NCBI GenBank assembly: GCA_039587535.1
Contig: JBDHIF010000001.1
Coordinates: 124,001 to 188,000, forward strand
Direction: 5' to 3'
DNA: 64,000 bases
DNA from: JAWLHJ01 sp039587535
Lineage (GTDB): Bacteria > Gemmatimonadota > Gemmatimonadetes > Longimicrobiales > Gaopeijiaceae
How positions within the stretch are numbered: position 1 is the first letter of the stretch; each line of letters opens with the position of its first letter. Shown here piece after piece: positions 8,585-17,102 of the stretch. A program made the position numbers and the translations under genes. The notes beneath the pieces are model-generated. The model was not told the origin of the DNA, ran no database searches, and saw nothing but the letters and a program-made list of their open reading frames with translations.

Positions 8585-9288
8585 GCGGGGGCCTCCGCAG
8601 GCTCGTTGAGGAAGTCACGCTCGATCTTGCCGTCCCGCAGGTGCACCTGGCGCTTCGCGTACTGGGCAATATCGTGCTCGTGCGTCACAAGGACGATTGT
8701 CTGCCCTTCTTCGTTAAGCGCCTTGAACTGGTCCATGACCTCCGTGCCGGTGGCGGAGTCCAGGTTGCCGGTGGGCTCGTCCGCCAGGAGCAGGGCCGGA
8801 TCGTTCACAAGAGCACGGGCTACGGCCACCCGCTGCCGCTGCCCACCCGACAGCTCGGGGGGCCTGTGATCCATGCGGTCTCCGAGCCCGACCATCTCCA
8901 GCTTCGCCACGGCTCGCTCCTTCCGTTCCTTGGATCCCACACCCGCATAGATGAGGGGCAGCTCCACGTTGTGGAGCGCCGTCGCCCGTGGCAGCAGGTT
9001 GAAAGTCTGGAAGACGAAGCCGATCTCCCGGTTCCGCACCTGCGCCAGCTCGTCCTCGGACAGCTCACTCACCAGCTTGTCGTGAAGCCAATACCGGCCC
9101 GCGCTGGGCGTGTCCAGGCAACCGATCATGTTCATGAACGTAGACTTGCCGCTACCGGACGGCCCCATGACCGCCACGAATTCCCCCCGAGCGATCTCCA
9201 GGTCGACGCCTCGAACGGCACGAACCGTCTCGGCGCCCAGAACGTAGTCCTTCCGGAGGTCCTCGGTGCGGATGATCAGATTACTCAC
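8581..9288 (-). CDS. ABC transporter ATP-binding protein (MacB/LolD type)
   Basis: This 235-residue cytoplasmic ATPase has Walker A 'GPSGSGKST', Q-loop 'GFVFQTFNLLP', signature 'LSGGQRQRVAVARAL', Walker B 'ALLLADEPTGNLDS' and H-loop 'ILVTHEHD'. The sequence fits the MacB/LolD subfamily that powers mechanotransmission exporters rather than importers. ATGA overlaps on both sides (with tolC upstream and the adaptor downstream) couple it to the efflux operon, and its partner permease is the last gene of that operon. Confidence 0.95.
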   Translation of the reverse strand: MSNLIIRTEDLRKDYVLGAETVRAVRGVDLEIARGEFVAVMGPSGSGKSTFMNMIGCLDTPSAGRYWLHDKLVSELSEDELAQVRNREIGFVFQTFNLLPRATALHNVELPLIYAGVGSKERKERAVAKLEMVGLGDRMDHRPPELSGGQRQRVAVARALVNDPALLLADEPTGNLDSATGTEVMDQFKALNEEGQTIVLVTHEHDIAQYAKRQVHLRDGKIERDFLNEPAEAPA

Positions 9289-10592
9289 AGCTCCCTCCCC
9301 AGGATGGCCTCGAGCTCGGCTCGAGCCAGCAGATAATCGTAGCGCGTGGTCACGCGATTGGTGTTGGCCTGGTCTGCCGCGGACTGGCTTACCAGCACGT
9401 CCAGGATCGTGGCCGCGCCGACCGAATAGCGCTCTCGAACGACTCTGAGGTCCTCCATGGCCACAGCCGCAGCCTCCTCGGCAATCTCGATGGCCCGCTC
9501 GGCCGTCACCAGACCCTGGTACGCTGCATCGGCTTCCTCCCTGGCCGTAAGGCGGGCGACGTCTTCCCGAAGCTCGGTCACGCGTTGGGACAGCCGCGCC
9601 CGCTCTACCGAAGCTTCGCGCTGGAATCCATTGAAGATCGGGTAGCTCATGCGCAATGAGAGGCTCCAGCTCGTGGTCCCTCCAGAAAATGACGCCGACT
9701 GGTTCGCCCAGTCGTACCCGGACGACAGGGAGATGGTCGGCAGATAGGCCGTGCGCGCGGCGGAGACCGACGCCCCGGCCACATCGGTCTCCTCGGCGGC
9801 CGCCACCACGGAGGGAGCGCCTTGCTCCGCGACGAGCAGGATCTCCTCCGCGGTCATGCCCAGCGGCGTGGGCTCGAGGCCGCCAGGACGCACCGGGCTT
9901 ACAGGTCCCGGCTCACCGATCTGGCGCCCAAGGGAGAACTGGGCGGAGCGCAGAGAGGCCTCACCCTGGAGCACTGCTTGCTGCGCGTTCACCCAATCCA
10001 GCCGGGCGCGCAGCGAGTCGGACACCGTCGCCTCACCCAACCTGGCTCGGCTGCGCACGATCTCGAGGTTCTGTTCCGCTTCGACGATTCTCTGCCGGGC
10101 CACCTCCAGGAGGTCCTCCTCCCGGAGCGCCTGGAAGAAGAGTGACTTGGTCTGGACCGTGACGAGGAAGCGCTGCTCTTCCCGTCGTGCCTGCGCAGCC
10201 CGGACCTCGGCATTGGCCGCCCCGTATTCGGCGAACCGACGCCCCCCTGCGAAGACGGTGTAGCTGGCGGACAGGCCTGCGCTGTAGGAATCCGAGCTCC
10301 CGGTCACGATTCGATCGGTTGTCGGATCGAATCGGTCCTGGCTCCGGAGCGAGCCGCCAGAGGTGGCGTTGAGTGACGGAAGAAACTGTCCGAACGCCGT
10401 GCGCCGACCCTCGAGCGCGTTGCCCAACGTCTGCTCTTGTTGAGCCATCTGGGGACTACGTACCAGAGCGCGCTCCACAGCCTCTTCGAGGGTCACCGGC
10501 ATCTGCCCCGCAGCCGACCGGGGAATGATGGAGACGAGGGCCAACCCCGCGAGGCCCAGGAGGCGGACCGAGGCCCGAAGACATGCACACAT
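9285..10592 (-). CDS. TolC-family outer membrane efflux channel
   Basis: The 435-residue protein has the duplicated OEP layout: two beta-hairpin plus long-helix repeats, with 'VTLEEAVERALVRSPQMAQQEQTLGNA' marking the start of repeat one (quoted only as a landmark near residue 32) and a second Tyr/Asn-rich strand region near residue 300 ('YPIFNGFQREASVERARL'). I chose ATG 10592, which gives a signal peptide ('LLGLAGLALVSIIPRSAAG'); an upstream in-frame start at 10652 would put 20 charged residues before it. As first gene of the efflux operon it supplies the exit duct for the MacAB-like pump. Its stop overlaps the ATPase start as ATGA. Confidence 0.92.
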   Translation of the reverse strand: MCACLRASVRLLGLAGLALVSIIPRSAAGQMPVTLEEAVERALVRSPQMAQQEQTLGNALEGRRTAFGQFLPSLNATSGGSLRSQDRFDPTTDRIVTGSSDSYSAGLSASYTVFAGGRRFAEYGAANAEVRAAQARREEQRFLVTVQTKSLFFQALREEDLLEVARQRIVEAEQNLEIVRSRARLGEATVSDSLRARLDWVNAQQAVLQGEASLRSAQFSLGRQIGEPGPVSPVRPGGLEPTPLGMTAEEILLVAEQGAPSVVAAAEETDVAGASVSAARTAYLPTISLSSGYDWANQSASFSGGTTSWSLSLRMSYPIFNGFQREASVERARLSQRVTELREDVARLTAREEADAAYQGLVTAERAIEIAEEAAAVAMEDLRVVRERYSVGAATILDVLVSQSAADQANTNRVTTRYDYLLARAELEAILGREL

Positions 10593-10732
10593 GGCTGAAC
10601 CCTTGTTCGGATCGAGGTGCCGGCCGCGGCCAGGCGGCGGCGCTTGCTCCAATGGGACGGCGGCACAGCTTCCTTCGTTAGCAGGAAGCGCTCGACCGTA
10701 CGGCCCCCTATCGTCGCCGGTTACGCGCAGGC

Positions 10733-10764
10733 AAAAAAAAATCGGGCCGGCGGAAGCCGGCCCG
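10733..10764 (-). terminator. Intrinsic terminator
   Basis: On the minus strand there is a 9-bp perfect GC stem (CGGGCCGGC / GCCGGCCCG) with a four-base loop, followed directly by a run of T residues (A tract 10733-10741 on plus). It lies just downstream of the Spy-like gene and so ends the sigma / anti-sigma / Spy-like operon, insulating the efflux operon that starts below it. Confidence 0.9.
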
Positions 10765-10778
10765 GTCGTTACCTCGCA

Positions 10779-11234
10779 TCACTGGTCTTGTTCTTCCTCC
10801 TCGTCTTCCCCGCCGCCCGCTTCCTCTTCGGCGCGACGCCGGTCCCGCTCATCCGTCAGCGCCTGGTACTGTGCGGCTTGCTCCGGTGAGAAGACGTCAC
10901 GGATCGCAGCCCTGGTCTCCTCCACGATCTGTCGGAGCTGAGGGTCGTACTCCTCCTGGAACTGCCGATTGAGGAGATCGATTCGCGCGCGATGCTCCCG
11001 GACGATGGAATCGATGACAACGCTCTGAGCAGAGTCCGGTCCCACCTGCTCATACATGGGAACCCGCTCGTCCACCCCATCGTCTTCCCCATCGACTTCG
11101 TCCCCGGCGACGAGCGCAGCCGCCGGTGTGGGCTTGAGCGTCGAATCCGCCGCGTACCCCAACACGACTCCTGTACCGAAGACCGTCAGCAACACACCTG
11201 CGGTGAGGAGGCGGGTTCGCGTCTGCTGACTCAT
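10779..11234 (-). CDS. Spy/CpxP-like periplasmic helical protein
   Basis: This 151-residue protein has an N-terminal signal/anchor helix ('LLTAGVLLTVFGTGVVLGYA'), an acidic segment, then a helical region. Its 'REHRARIDLLNRQFQEEYDP' and 'ETRAAIRDVFSPEQAAQYQAL' resemble the paired helices of the Spy/CpxP/heavy-metal-sensor (LTXXQ-like) fold. The tail is a long acidic run. Proteins of this fold act as periplasmic chaperones or metal/stress sensors. It follows the putative anti-sigma gene by one base and is followed by a strong terminator, so it is probably an output or feedback part of the ECF switch. The family call rests on helix pattern, not on an exact motif. Confidence 0.65.
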   Translation of the reverse strand: MSQQTRTRLLTAGVLLTVFGTGVVLGYAADSTLKPTPAAALVAGDEVDGEDDGVDERVPMYEQVGPDSAQSVVIDSIVREHRARIDLLNRQFQEEYDPQLRQIVEETRAAIRDVFSPEQAAQYQALTDERDRRRAEEEAGGGEDEEEEQDQ

Positions 11235-11235
11235 G

Positions 11236-11643
11236 TCAGAACATCTCCGCCATCAGGGCGAGTGGGTTCTCGGGCGCATTCGGCAACGAGAGTTGGAGAA
11301 TCGTCAATCCCTCCAGCTCGCTGACAAGCATCTCTTCAATGCCCAGGGGAGCCGGTTCGGTCCCGTTGCCCCCGTTTACCAACACCAGACCGGCCAATGC
11401 AGCAGCGACGAGCGCCGTCGGGACCAAGGTCCTGCCCCACCCCATCAACACCTCGGTCACGGTCATGGGGACCAAGCGCCTACGTCGCCCCAACTCCCGC
11501 GCGGCACTGGCGAGCACCGTGTTGCCGAATCGCGTCCAGTAGCCAGGATCGTGCAGCGCCGGATCAAAGGTACGCAGCATGCCGTGAATCTCCATATCAA
11601 CTTCGAGCGACTCCCTCGCCTGCCCGTCGAATCTGTCGGTCAT
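11236..11643 (-). CDS. Putative membrane anti-sigma factor without zinc motif
   Basis: This 135-residue protein has a cytoplasmic N-terminal half (about residues 1-65), one transmembrane helix ('TLVPTALVAAALAGLVLVNGG') and a short periplasmic tail. Its ATG overlaps the ECF sigma stop as ATGA, the typical position of an anti-sigma factor. Unlike the other two sigma partners in this window it has no Cys residues and no H-x3-C-x2-C, so if it binds the sigma factor it does so without zinc. The role is inferred from position and topology. Confidence 0.65.
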   Translation of the reverse strand: MTDRFDGQARESLEVDMEIHGMLRTFDPALHDPGYWTRFGNTVLASAARELGRRRRLVPMTVTEVLMGWGRTLVPTALVAAALAGLVLVNGGNGTEPAPLGIEEMLVSELEGLTILQLSLPNAPENPLALMAEMF

Positions 11644-12224
11644 TGCGTTTCCTCTTCGCCTCGGCGACCGCCGGGAAGATCCCGGAGCGTCCTCCTCAGC
11701 GCTTTCCTTGCGAAATGTAAGTGAGAGCGTACGGTGCCTGCTGGCAACTCCAGGCGTTCCGCGATCTCACGGTGTTTCCATCCTTCAAGGTCATGCAGCA
11801 TCACGATCTCACGCTGCACGTCAGGGAGCTCCTGCATGGCCCTCTCTAGCCACTGCCTCAGCTCGGCGGTCTCCGTGACTCGATCGGGCGTCGGGGTCCT
11901 CGACCTCGTGCCCGCCGGTACTTCGTCCGTCTCCCGGAGCGTCTCCCGGCGGATGAGGTTCTTCGACCGATTCCGCACGATCGTGAGCAACCATCCCCCG
12001 AAACGCTCAGGGTTCCTGCACTCCTCCAACCGCTCGAGAGCCACCAGAAAGGCCTCTTGAGCAGCGTCCTCCGCGTCTTCGTGCCTGCCGACCACGGAAA
12101 GGGCCACCGCATACGCCGGACGTTGATACCGTCTGACGAGCAGCCCGAACGCCACCTGATCGCCCTCTCGGGCTCTCTCGACCAACTCACGGTCGGTCGG
12201 CTGGTCCTGCTGTTCAGATGACAC
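11640..12224 (-). CDS. ECF-type RNA polymerase sigma factor
   Basis: This 194-residue protein contains sigma region 2 ('HEDAEDAAQEAFLVALERL', 'FGGWLLTIVRNRSKNLIRR') and region 4 ('LPDVQREIVMLHDLEGWKHREIAERLELPAGTVRSHLHFARKAL', given as a landmark spanning about residues 134-177). The Arg-rich tail is short. It leads the sigma / anti-sigma / Spy-like operon with an ATGA overlap. The roughly 90 bases upstream hold no promoter I can name with confidence. Confidence 0.93.
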   Translation of the reverse strand: MSSEQQDQPTDRELVERAREGDQVAFGLLVRRYQRPAYAVALSVVGRHEDAEDAAQEAFLVALERLEECRNPERFGGWLLTIVRNRSKNLIRRETLRETDEVPAGTRSRTPTPDRVTETAELRQWLERAMQELPDVQREIVMLHDLEGWKHREIAERLELPAGTVRSHLHFARKALRRTLRDLPGGRRGEEETQ

Positions 12225-12312
12225 CTGGAGCGCGGAGCGTGTTGAGACGTATGTGCGATGACCTGGTGAAAGTACCTATTTCGGCTCCCCTGCCCCAGCC
12301 ACCGAGAAACCC

Positions 12313-12747
12313 TCAGCGGCCCCGCCGCCCCCCTTCGTCGGCGAAGAACGGACGATCGATCACCAAGCCCTTCCACGGCTCGGCACGACCGAGCGCTTCG
12401 ATGAGGGCTGCCAACCCGACTTCGGTCAAGCCGGCCCCGACGACCCAGGCCTCGAGCGGTGGCTCGGGCGCCCGGTCCTGCGCGGCTGGGTCCCCGTCGT
12501 CCGATCCGTCAACTGCCTCCGGCTGCATGAACCGGACCAGCAGAATCGACGATCCGCCCCACCCTTCGGCGCGCCCCATCTCTTCAGCTACCCAGGCGCG
12601 TCCGGCCACCTGAAAGCTCACGGACTCCGGAGGAGGGGCATCCTGCTGCGTCGCCCCGCTCGAAGTGTCCCGCAAGGTCCGCACCGGGGTCGGCTTGGCT
12701 GGGCGCGGTCGCCTCCCCTCGGCGTCGGGTGACTCGTTGGCGGTCAC
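12313..12747 (-). CDS. Unknown protein coupled to the QueD-like gene
   Basis: This encodes 144 residues from the GTG at 12747, chosen because it forms a GTGA overlap with the stop of the upstream QueD-like gene; the frame continues upstream only antisense-like within that gene. The first 45 residues are Pro/Arg-rich and likely disordered. The rest forms a compact alternating pattern ('VSFQVAGRAWVAEEMGRAEG', 'SILLVRFM', 'AWVVGAGLTEVGLAALIEAL'). I recognise no family. The overlap suggests joint function with the QueD-fold protein. Confidence 0.6.
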   Translation of the reverse strand: MTANESPDAEGRRPRPAKPTPVRTLRDTSSGATQQDAPPPESVSFQVAGRAWVAEEMGRAEGWGGSSILLVRFMQPEAVDGSDDGDPAAQDRAPEPPLEAWVVGAGLTEVGLAALIEALGRAEPWKGLVIDRPFFADEGGRRGR

Positions 12748-13364
12748 TGGCTGAGTGTCCCGGCGGGATAGAAGGCACCGAGCTCGGTGCCTTCCCACAC
12801 GTACACTCGCCCCATCCTGGCCGGACGGGAGATCTCGGCACTGAGCCGCTCGTGAATCCAGCGTGCCAGAGACTCCGTGCTCGGCTGCATTCGCCCCTCC
12901 TTGACATCGGGAATGAGCTCGTTCAGGTCTCCTCCGTCCCACCCGCCGATGAGGTCGTCGAGAGCTTCATCCAAAGCGGTCAGATCCGTGACGAAGCCGG
13001 TCGTCGGGTCGATGGGACCACAGACCTCGACCCTGACGGTCCAGTCGTGTTCGTGCGACCGGGCTTGGGCACCGAAGCGCTTTCGGTTCTCCTCGTCTGA
13101 CACGCCAGCGAGCCCATAACGGTGGCGAGCCACGAGTCGGAACTCACGGACGAGAGCAGCGTCCAAGTCAGCGCTCCACCATCGGGAAATCGGGCAAAGG
13201 AGTGGAATGCGTACGTAATACGGGGCCCGCAGGTCAAGCCCGGCACCCCACTGCTCCCACAATGGTGGAGGCGCACGGTTGCCGTTGGACGCCGGAATCC
13301 CCTTCTTTATCGTCCATCTTGGCTTCCACGCCCGGCATACCCCGCGTCCGCGAGACCCATGCAT
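12744..13364 (-). CDS. QueD/6-pyruvoyl-tetrahydropterin-synthase fold, catalytic residues lost
   Basis: Zinc ligands of the PTPS/QueD fold are present: His in 'LVARHRYG' and the H-x-H in 'RSHEHDW'. The 'TGFVTDLTAL' strand, the 'LNEL' motif and the pterin-binding Glu in 'PSTESLARWI' are also present. The catalytic Cys position is Gln ('FGAQARSHEH' where family members have a Cys four residues before the first His). The Asp-His dyad ('LDHxxLN') reads W-D-G-G-D-L-N, so His is Gly. Known QueD/PTPS chemistry therefore looks impossible, and a binding role or different reaction is likely. The open frame starts at 13364, overlapping the divergent gene; a TTG at 13262 is a more economical start. Coupled by GTGA to an unknown gene. 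Confidence 0.8.
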   Translation of the reverse strand: MHGSRGRGVCRAWKPRWTIKKGIPASNGNRAPPPLWEQWGAGLDLRAPYYVRIPLLCPISRWWSADLDAALVREFRLVARHRYGLAGVSDEENRKRFGAQARSHEHDWTVRVEVCGPIDPTTGFVTDLTALDEALDDLIGGWDGGDLNELIPDVKEGRMQPSTESLARWIHERLSAEISRPARMGRVYVWEGTELGAFYPAGTLSQ

Positions 13365-13830
13365 GGCAAACGGAAAAGAGGCTCAGGCAAAGCGGGAATA
13401 CACCCAGCTTCTCCGACTTCATGAGCAACTCCTCAGCCAGCTTGTCCGGGCTCGCGACGAGTTGGCTGCCTCCGCTACGGAGGGCCTTCTCAAGGTCATC
13501 AAGGGCCGGACCGGTACCGCCCCAGACCTGACGCCCGTCGCGGAGGCGGTCGAGAAGGCCATTCGCGCGCTGAAGCTCTCGGAGTCCCAGATCCGGCTCA
13601 CGATCGAGGACGACCCGGACGCCTCCCTCGACGTGGAAGGGATCGTCAACATGCCCGCCTATCTACAGCGATTCCTCGCCGAGCGGGCCGACAACCCCGG
13701 GTTCCGCTACGAGATCGAGCACGATCCCGTACGCGGATGGATGGTCCGCTGGAAGGAGTACACGAACCGGGGCACGGTTCGTGGCTATGGTCAGTTCTGC
13801 GAGCGCCCCTACGCTTGGCTGGACGACTGA
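13363..13830 (+). CDS. Unknown protein with N-terminal coiled coil
   Basis: This encodes 155 residues from ATG 13363. An in-frame upstream start exists at 13279 but would add a poorly coding-like extension. Residues about 5-35 form an amphipathic helix or coiled coil ('YTQLLRLHEQLLSQLVRARDE'-like heptads). A middle helical stretch follows, then a C-terminal beta-rich part ('FRYEIEHDPVRGWMVRWKEY') with several aromatics. No known domain is recognised. It is divergent from the QueD-like gene and its last 22 bases overlap the HNH gene tail-to-tail. Confidence 0.65.
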   Translation: MANGKEAQAKREYTQLLRLHEQLLSQLVRARDELAASATEGLLKVIKGRTGTAPDLTPVAEAVEKAIRALKLSESQIRLTIEDDPDASLDVEGIVNMPAYLQRFLAERADNPGFRYEIEHDPVRGWMVRWKEYTNRGTVRGYGQFCERPYAWLDD

Positions 13831-14396
13831 GCCGGCCCGTCCTCGACACCGAGTCGAACGTCCTCGAGGACGCTGTCGCCGTAGAACATCTGGATGTACT
13901 TCGCCTGCAATCGAGTCACGCGCCGAACCACCCAGACCAGATGCACGTAGTTGGGCTCTTCCGGCCGGGTCCGGAGCTTCAGCCCGGCCTCACGCGGAAG
14001 GCGACTCCCTTTCCGGTTGTTACAGGGTGAGCAGCTCGTGACCACGTTTCCCCAGTCGTTGGCTCCCCCTCTGGATACGGGGATGACGTGGTCCCGCGTG
14101 AGAAACTGCCGCCCCCTGAGCTCCCGACGATGCCTCCCGCAGTACTGACACGTGTAATCGTCCCGCGCGAAGAGAAAAGTGTTGGTCACCTGACGCCGGA
14201 ATCGGCGTGGCACGTGGACGTAACGCACGAGTCGGATCACCGCCGGAGCAGGAACCGCATCCCTCTCGGATCGAAAGCGCCGATCACCGTCCTGCTCCAC
14301 GATCTCGGCCTTGCCGTCCAGCACGAGGCGCACCGCGCGCCTGAGCGGCACGATCGTCAGCGGCTCGAAGGAAGCGTTCAGCGCCAGGCAGCCCAA
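13809..14396 (-). CDS. HNH endonuclease family protein
   Basis: The 195-residue protein has a complete HNH core: 'CQYCGRH' (first Cys pair), 'LTRDHVIPVSRGG' (Asp-His active site), 'NDWGNVVTSC' and 'SPCNNRKGSR' (second Cys pair and Asn/Lys). The N-terminal 'LNASFEPLTIVPLRRAV' matches the common stand-alone chromosomal HNH family whose biological role is unsettled. The start is a TTG, well supported by a GGAGGA Shine-Dalgarno 3-5 bases upstream. Convergent with the preceding plus-strand gene (22-base overlap). No restriction-modification gene is nearby. Confidence 0.9.
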   Translation of the reverse strand: MGCLALNASFEPLTIVPLRRAVRLVLDGKAEIVEQDGDRRFRSERDAVPAPAVIRLVRYVHVPRRFRRQVTNTFLFARDDYTCQYCGRHRRELRGRQFLTRDHVIPVSRGGANDWGNVVTSCSPCNNRKGSRLPREAGLKLRTRPEEPNYVHLVWVVRRVTRLQAKYIQMFYGDSVLEDVRLGVEDGPAQSSSQA

Positions 14397-14624
14397 GATT
14401 CCTCCTCGTCGTCGATCTGGAAAAGCAGTGCAAGAGCCCGTTCAGGCTCATCGTCGGTGCCAGGGCCTCGGCCCCGCGACCCGGCTCCCGGCCCAACGCA
14501 GCCGAACGTATTCCGTTTCCATCCGGACGGGCAATGGGGTTCTCCGGACGGTTACCGTTTCGGAGCACCGACACCCACCCGGCAGTAGTCTCGAGCGGCG
14601 GCTCCGGCCAGGACGGGTCTTGAG

Positions 14625-17102
14625 CTAGAGGACTGCCACCGGATCCCGGTCCAGCGCAAGGCGTACGTCACCCGCGGGAAGGCGGTGACGGGTCACCACG
14701 GCCCGGGCGGCGAGCCCGAGCGCGCCCGGAGACTCGGCACGAAGCAGGAAGTGCCAGCGCCACCGCCCGTGAAGCTTCTCGATGGGTGCCGGCGCCGGAC
14801 CTACGAGCTCGACGGGCTCCCCCCGCACACCTCCCACCAGGTTCTTGCGGAGCCAGCCAGCGGCACCTTCGGCGGCTTCCAGCACCAGGTTCTGGTCCGG
14901 GCTACTCAGCACGACGTTGCAGAGTCGCACGTGTGGGGGGTACCGGGGGTGGCGCCGTTCCTCGAGCTCACGCTCTACGAAGCCCTCGTAGTCGTGGGTC
15001 ACGGCGGCCCGCACGGCATAGTGCTCAGGCATTGAGGTCTGAATGAGCACCTCCCCGCCCAGAGCACCCCTCCCGGCCCGGCCGGCAACCTGAGAGAGGA
15101 GCTGAAACGTGCGCTCGCTGGCCCTGAAGTCCGGTAGGTGGAGACCGACGTCGGCGTTCACCACGCCGACAAGGGTCACCCTCGGGAAGTCGAGCCCTTT
15201 CGCAATCATCTGAGTCCCCAGAAGGACATCGACTTCGTGCCGCTCCACGCGGTCGAGGATTCTCTGGTGGGCCCACTTCCCAGAGGTCGTATCCACGTCC
15301 ATGCGGGCGATTCGCGCCTCGGGGAATGTCTCCACCGCCACGCGCTCCACCTGCTCGGTGCCCACGCCGCGGAACGACAGGTCGTCGGAGCCGCAGCGAG
15401 GGCAGCGCGATGGGGCCGGTGCCTCGAAGCGGCAGTGGTGGCAGACGATGCGGCGCGTGACCCTGTGATAGGTCAAGGAGACGCTGCAGTTCTCACATCG
15501 CTCCACCTCTCCGCATTCCCGGCACTGAACGAAGGAGGAGTAGCCTCGCCGGTTCAGGAGCAGGATGACCTGCTCGTTGCGCTGGAGCCGGGCCCGGACC
15601 GCCTCGACCAACGCTCCGGAGAAGATGCCCGACCCGGGCGAGGGCACCGTGGCCGCCGCCGCCGGACCTTGGTCCCTCCGCTCACGGCGGCCGACACGGA
15701 GGTCCACGACCCGGACCTCCGGAAGCGACGCGCCACCGGCTCGCTCGGGAAGCTGCAGCCGCCGAAATTTTCCGGTGATGACGTTGTGTCGGCTCTCCAA
15801 GGACGGTGTGGCGCTTCCCAGCACGCACACGGCTCCGTGAGCTCGAGCCCGGACCACAGCCAGATCTCGGGCCTGATAGCGCGGCGCCTCCGACTGCTTG
15901 TAGCTCCCGTCGTGCTCTTCGTCGACCACGATCAGGCCGAGGTCCTCAAGTGGCGCGAATAGCGCTGAGCGGGCGCCCACGGCCACCCTCCGCTCTCCGG
16001 CTCGCAAGAGGCGCCAGGCGTCGTAGCGCTCTCCGTCCGACAGCCCCGAGTGCAGCACGGCGATCTGGTCTCCGAAGTGGGCGCGGAACCGCGACACCGT
16101 CTGCGGCGTCAGCGAGATCTCCGGCACCAGCACGATGCCCGTCCGACCCCTGGCGAGGACCTCGCGCAAGAGCTCGATGTACACGAGCGTCTTACCGGAG
16201 CCAGTGACCCCCTGAAGGAGGAAAGGGGCCGGTCGGGGCTCGTCCAGAGCCGCAACGAGATGGTCGAGAGCGGTCGCCTGTGCGGGCGTAGGAACGAGAT
16301 CCGCCGGTGTGGGCGGCGTCTCCGCGGCGAACGGGTCCCTGATCTCCTCCTCGTCGGATACGCGGACGAGCCCCTTCTTCTCCAGCCCCGCGATGACCGA
16401 GCGACTGAACCCTTCGGAGCCCGTGAGGTGCGCGAGCTCGACAACCCCTCCAGATGCCTGCAAAAGGTCGAAGGCCTCACGCTGGCGTCCGGCTCGTCCA
16501 AAGAGCTCCTCCCGTTCCTCCAAGGTCCCCGGGTTCCTGTACACGCGCACGACCCGGCGGGTGCGCACGCTGGGTTCCGCCGGCGGCACCGCCTGGTGCT
16601 CCAGCAGCCCCCGGGCCTCCAGAGCACGGAGCTCTGGCCAGATGGAGCCCATGCCCAATGCCCGTCGCAGGGTGGCGACCCGCTGGGGTCCATCCAATTG
16701 GGAAAGATGCTCTGCGACCGCGCCTTCTCTGGGCTTCAGGTCCGCGCGCGCACCTGCGTCGCCGCGCCAAGTGACGTAATCGCGGGAGGCATCGGTGAGC
16801 ACGGCGGGGAGCGCCGAGCGGAGCGTGATTCCCAAGGGGGAAACGTAGTAGTCCGCCATCCAGCGGCAGAGCGCCAGCAGGTCCGGCGGGACCGTAGGGC
16901 GTCGATCCAGCACCGAGAGGACCTTACGTAGACCTTTTGGCGGTGCGTCTTCTCCCGGGCCCACCACCCAACCGATGCGCTCGCCCCGCCGGAAGGGGAC
17001 CAACACGCGCGTCCCGGGAGCGGGCGCTGGGCCGTCCACGGCGTACGTGAACGTACGGTGGATGGGCAGCGGAAGTGCGACCTCTACTCTGGGAGCGCTC
17101 AA
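14625..17102 (-). CDS. priA: Primosomal protein N' (replication restart helicase)
   Basis: This 825-residue superfamily 2 helicase reloads the replisome at stalled forks. Visible motifs: the N-terminal 3'-OH binding domain ('LPIHRTFTYAV'), Walker A 'GVTGSGKT', 'VDEEHD' (motif II), 'LGSATPSLES' (motif III), and a zinc module with paired cysteines ('CRECGEVERCENC', 'CHHCRFEAPAPSRCPRCG'). Also 'GTEQVERV', 'GTQMIAKGLDFP' and 'QVAGRAGRG' (motif VI). I chose TTG 17102 because it forms a TTGA overlap with the peptidase stop and sits just before the conserved 'PRVEVALPLP'. It is the last gene of the carB operon. Confidence 0.96.
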   Translation of the reverse strand: MSAPRVEVALPLPIHRTFTYAVDGPAPAPGTRVLVPFRRGERIGWVVGPGEDAPPKGLRKVLSVLDRRPTVPPDLLALCRWMADYYVSPLGITLRSALPAVLTDASRDYVTWRGDAGARADLKPREGAVAEHLSQLDGPQRVATLRRALGMGSIWPELRALEARGLLEHQAVPPAEPSVRTRRVVRVYRNPGTLEEREELFGRAGRQREAFDLLQASGGVVELAHLTGSEGFSRSVIAGLEKKGLVRVSDEEEIRDPFAAETPPTPADLVPTPAQATALDHLVAALDEPRPAPFLLQGVTGSGKTLVYIELLREVLARGRTGIVLVPEISLTPQTVSRFRAHFGDQIAVLHSGLSDGERYDAWRLLRAGERRVAVGARSALFAPLEDLGLIVVDEEHDGSYKQSEAPRYQARDLAVVRARAHGAVCVLGSATPSLESRHNVITGKFRRLQLPERAGGASLPEVRVVDLRVGRRERRDQGPAAAATVPSPGSGIFSGALVEAVRARLQRNEQVILLLNRRGYSSFVQCRECGEVERCENCSVSLTYHRVTRRIVCHHCRFEAPAPSRCPRCGSDDLSFRGVGTEQVERVAVETFPEARIARMDVDTTSGKWAHQRILDRVERHEVDVLLGTQMIAKGLDFPRVTLVGVVNADVGLHLPDFRASERTFQLLSQVAGRAGRGALGGEVLIQTSMPEHYAVRAAVTHDYEGFVERELEERRHPRYPPHVRLCNVVLSSPDQNLVLEAAEGAAGWLRKNLVGGVRGEPVELVGPAPAPIEKLHGRWRWHFLLRAESPGALGLAARAVVTRHRLPAGDVRLALDRDPVAVL

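Noticed and set aside
12748..12942. Upstream extension of the 144-residue unknown protein
   Set aside because: It lies inside the QueD-like gene; the GTGA junction start explains the frame better.
13809..14396. HNH gene as part of a restriction or phage-defence island
   Set aside because: No methyltransferase, helicase or toxin gene is adjacent; this HNH type is a common solitary chromosomal gene.
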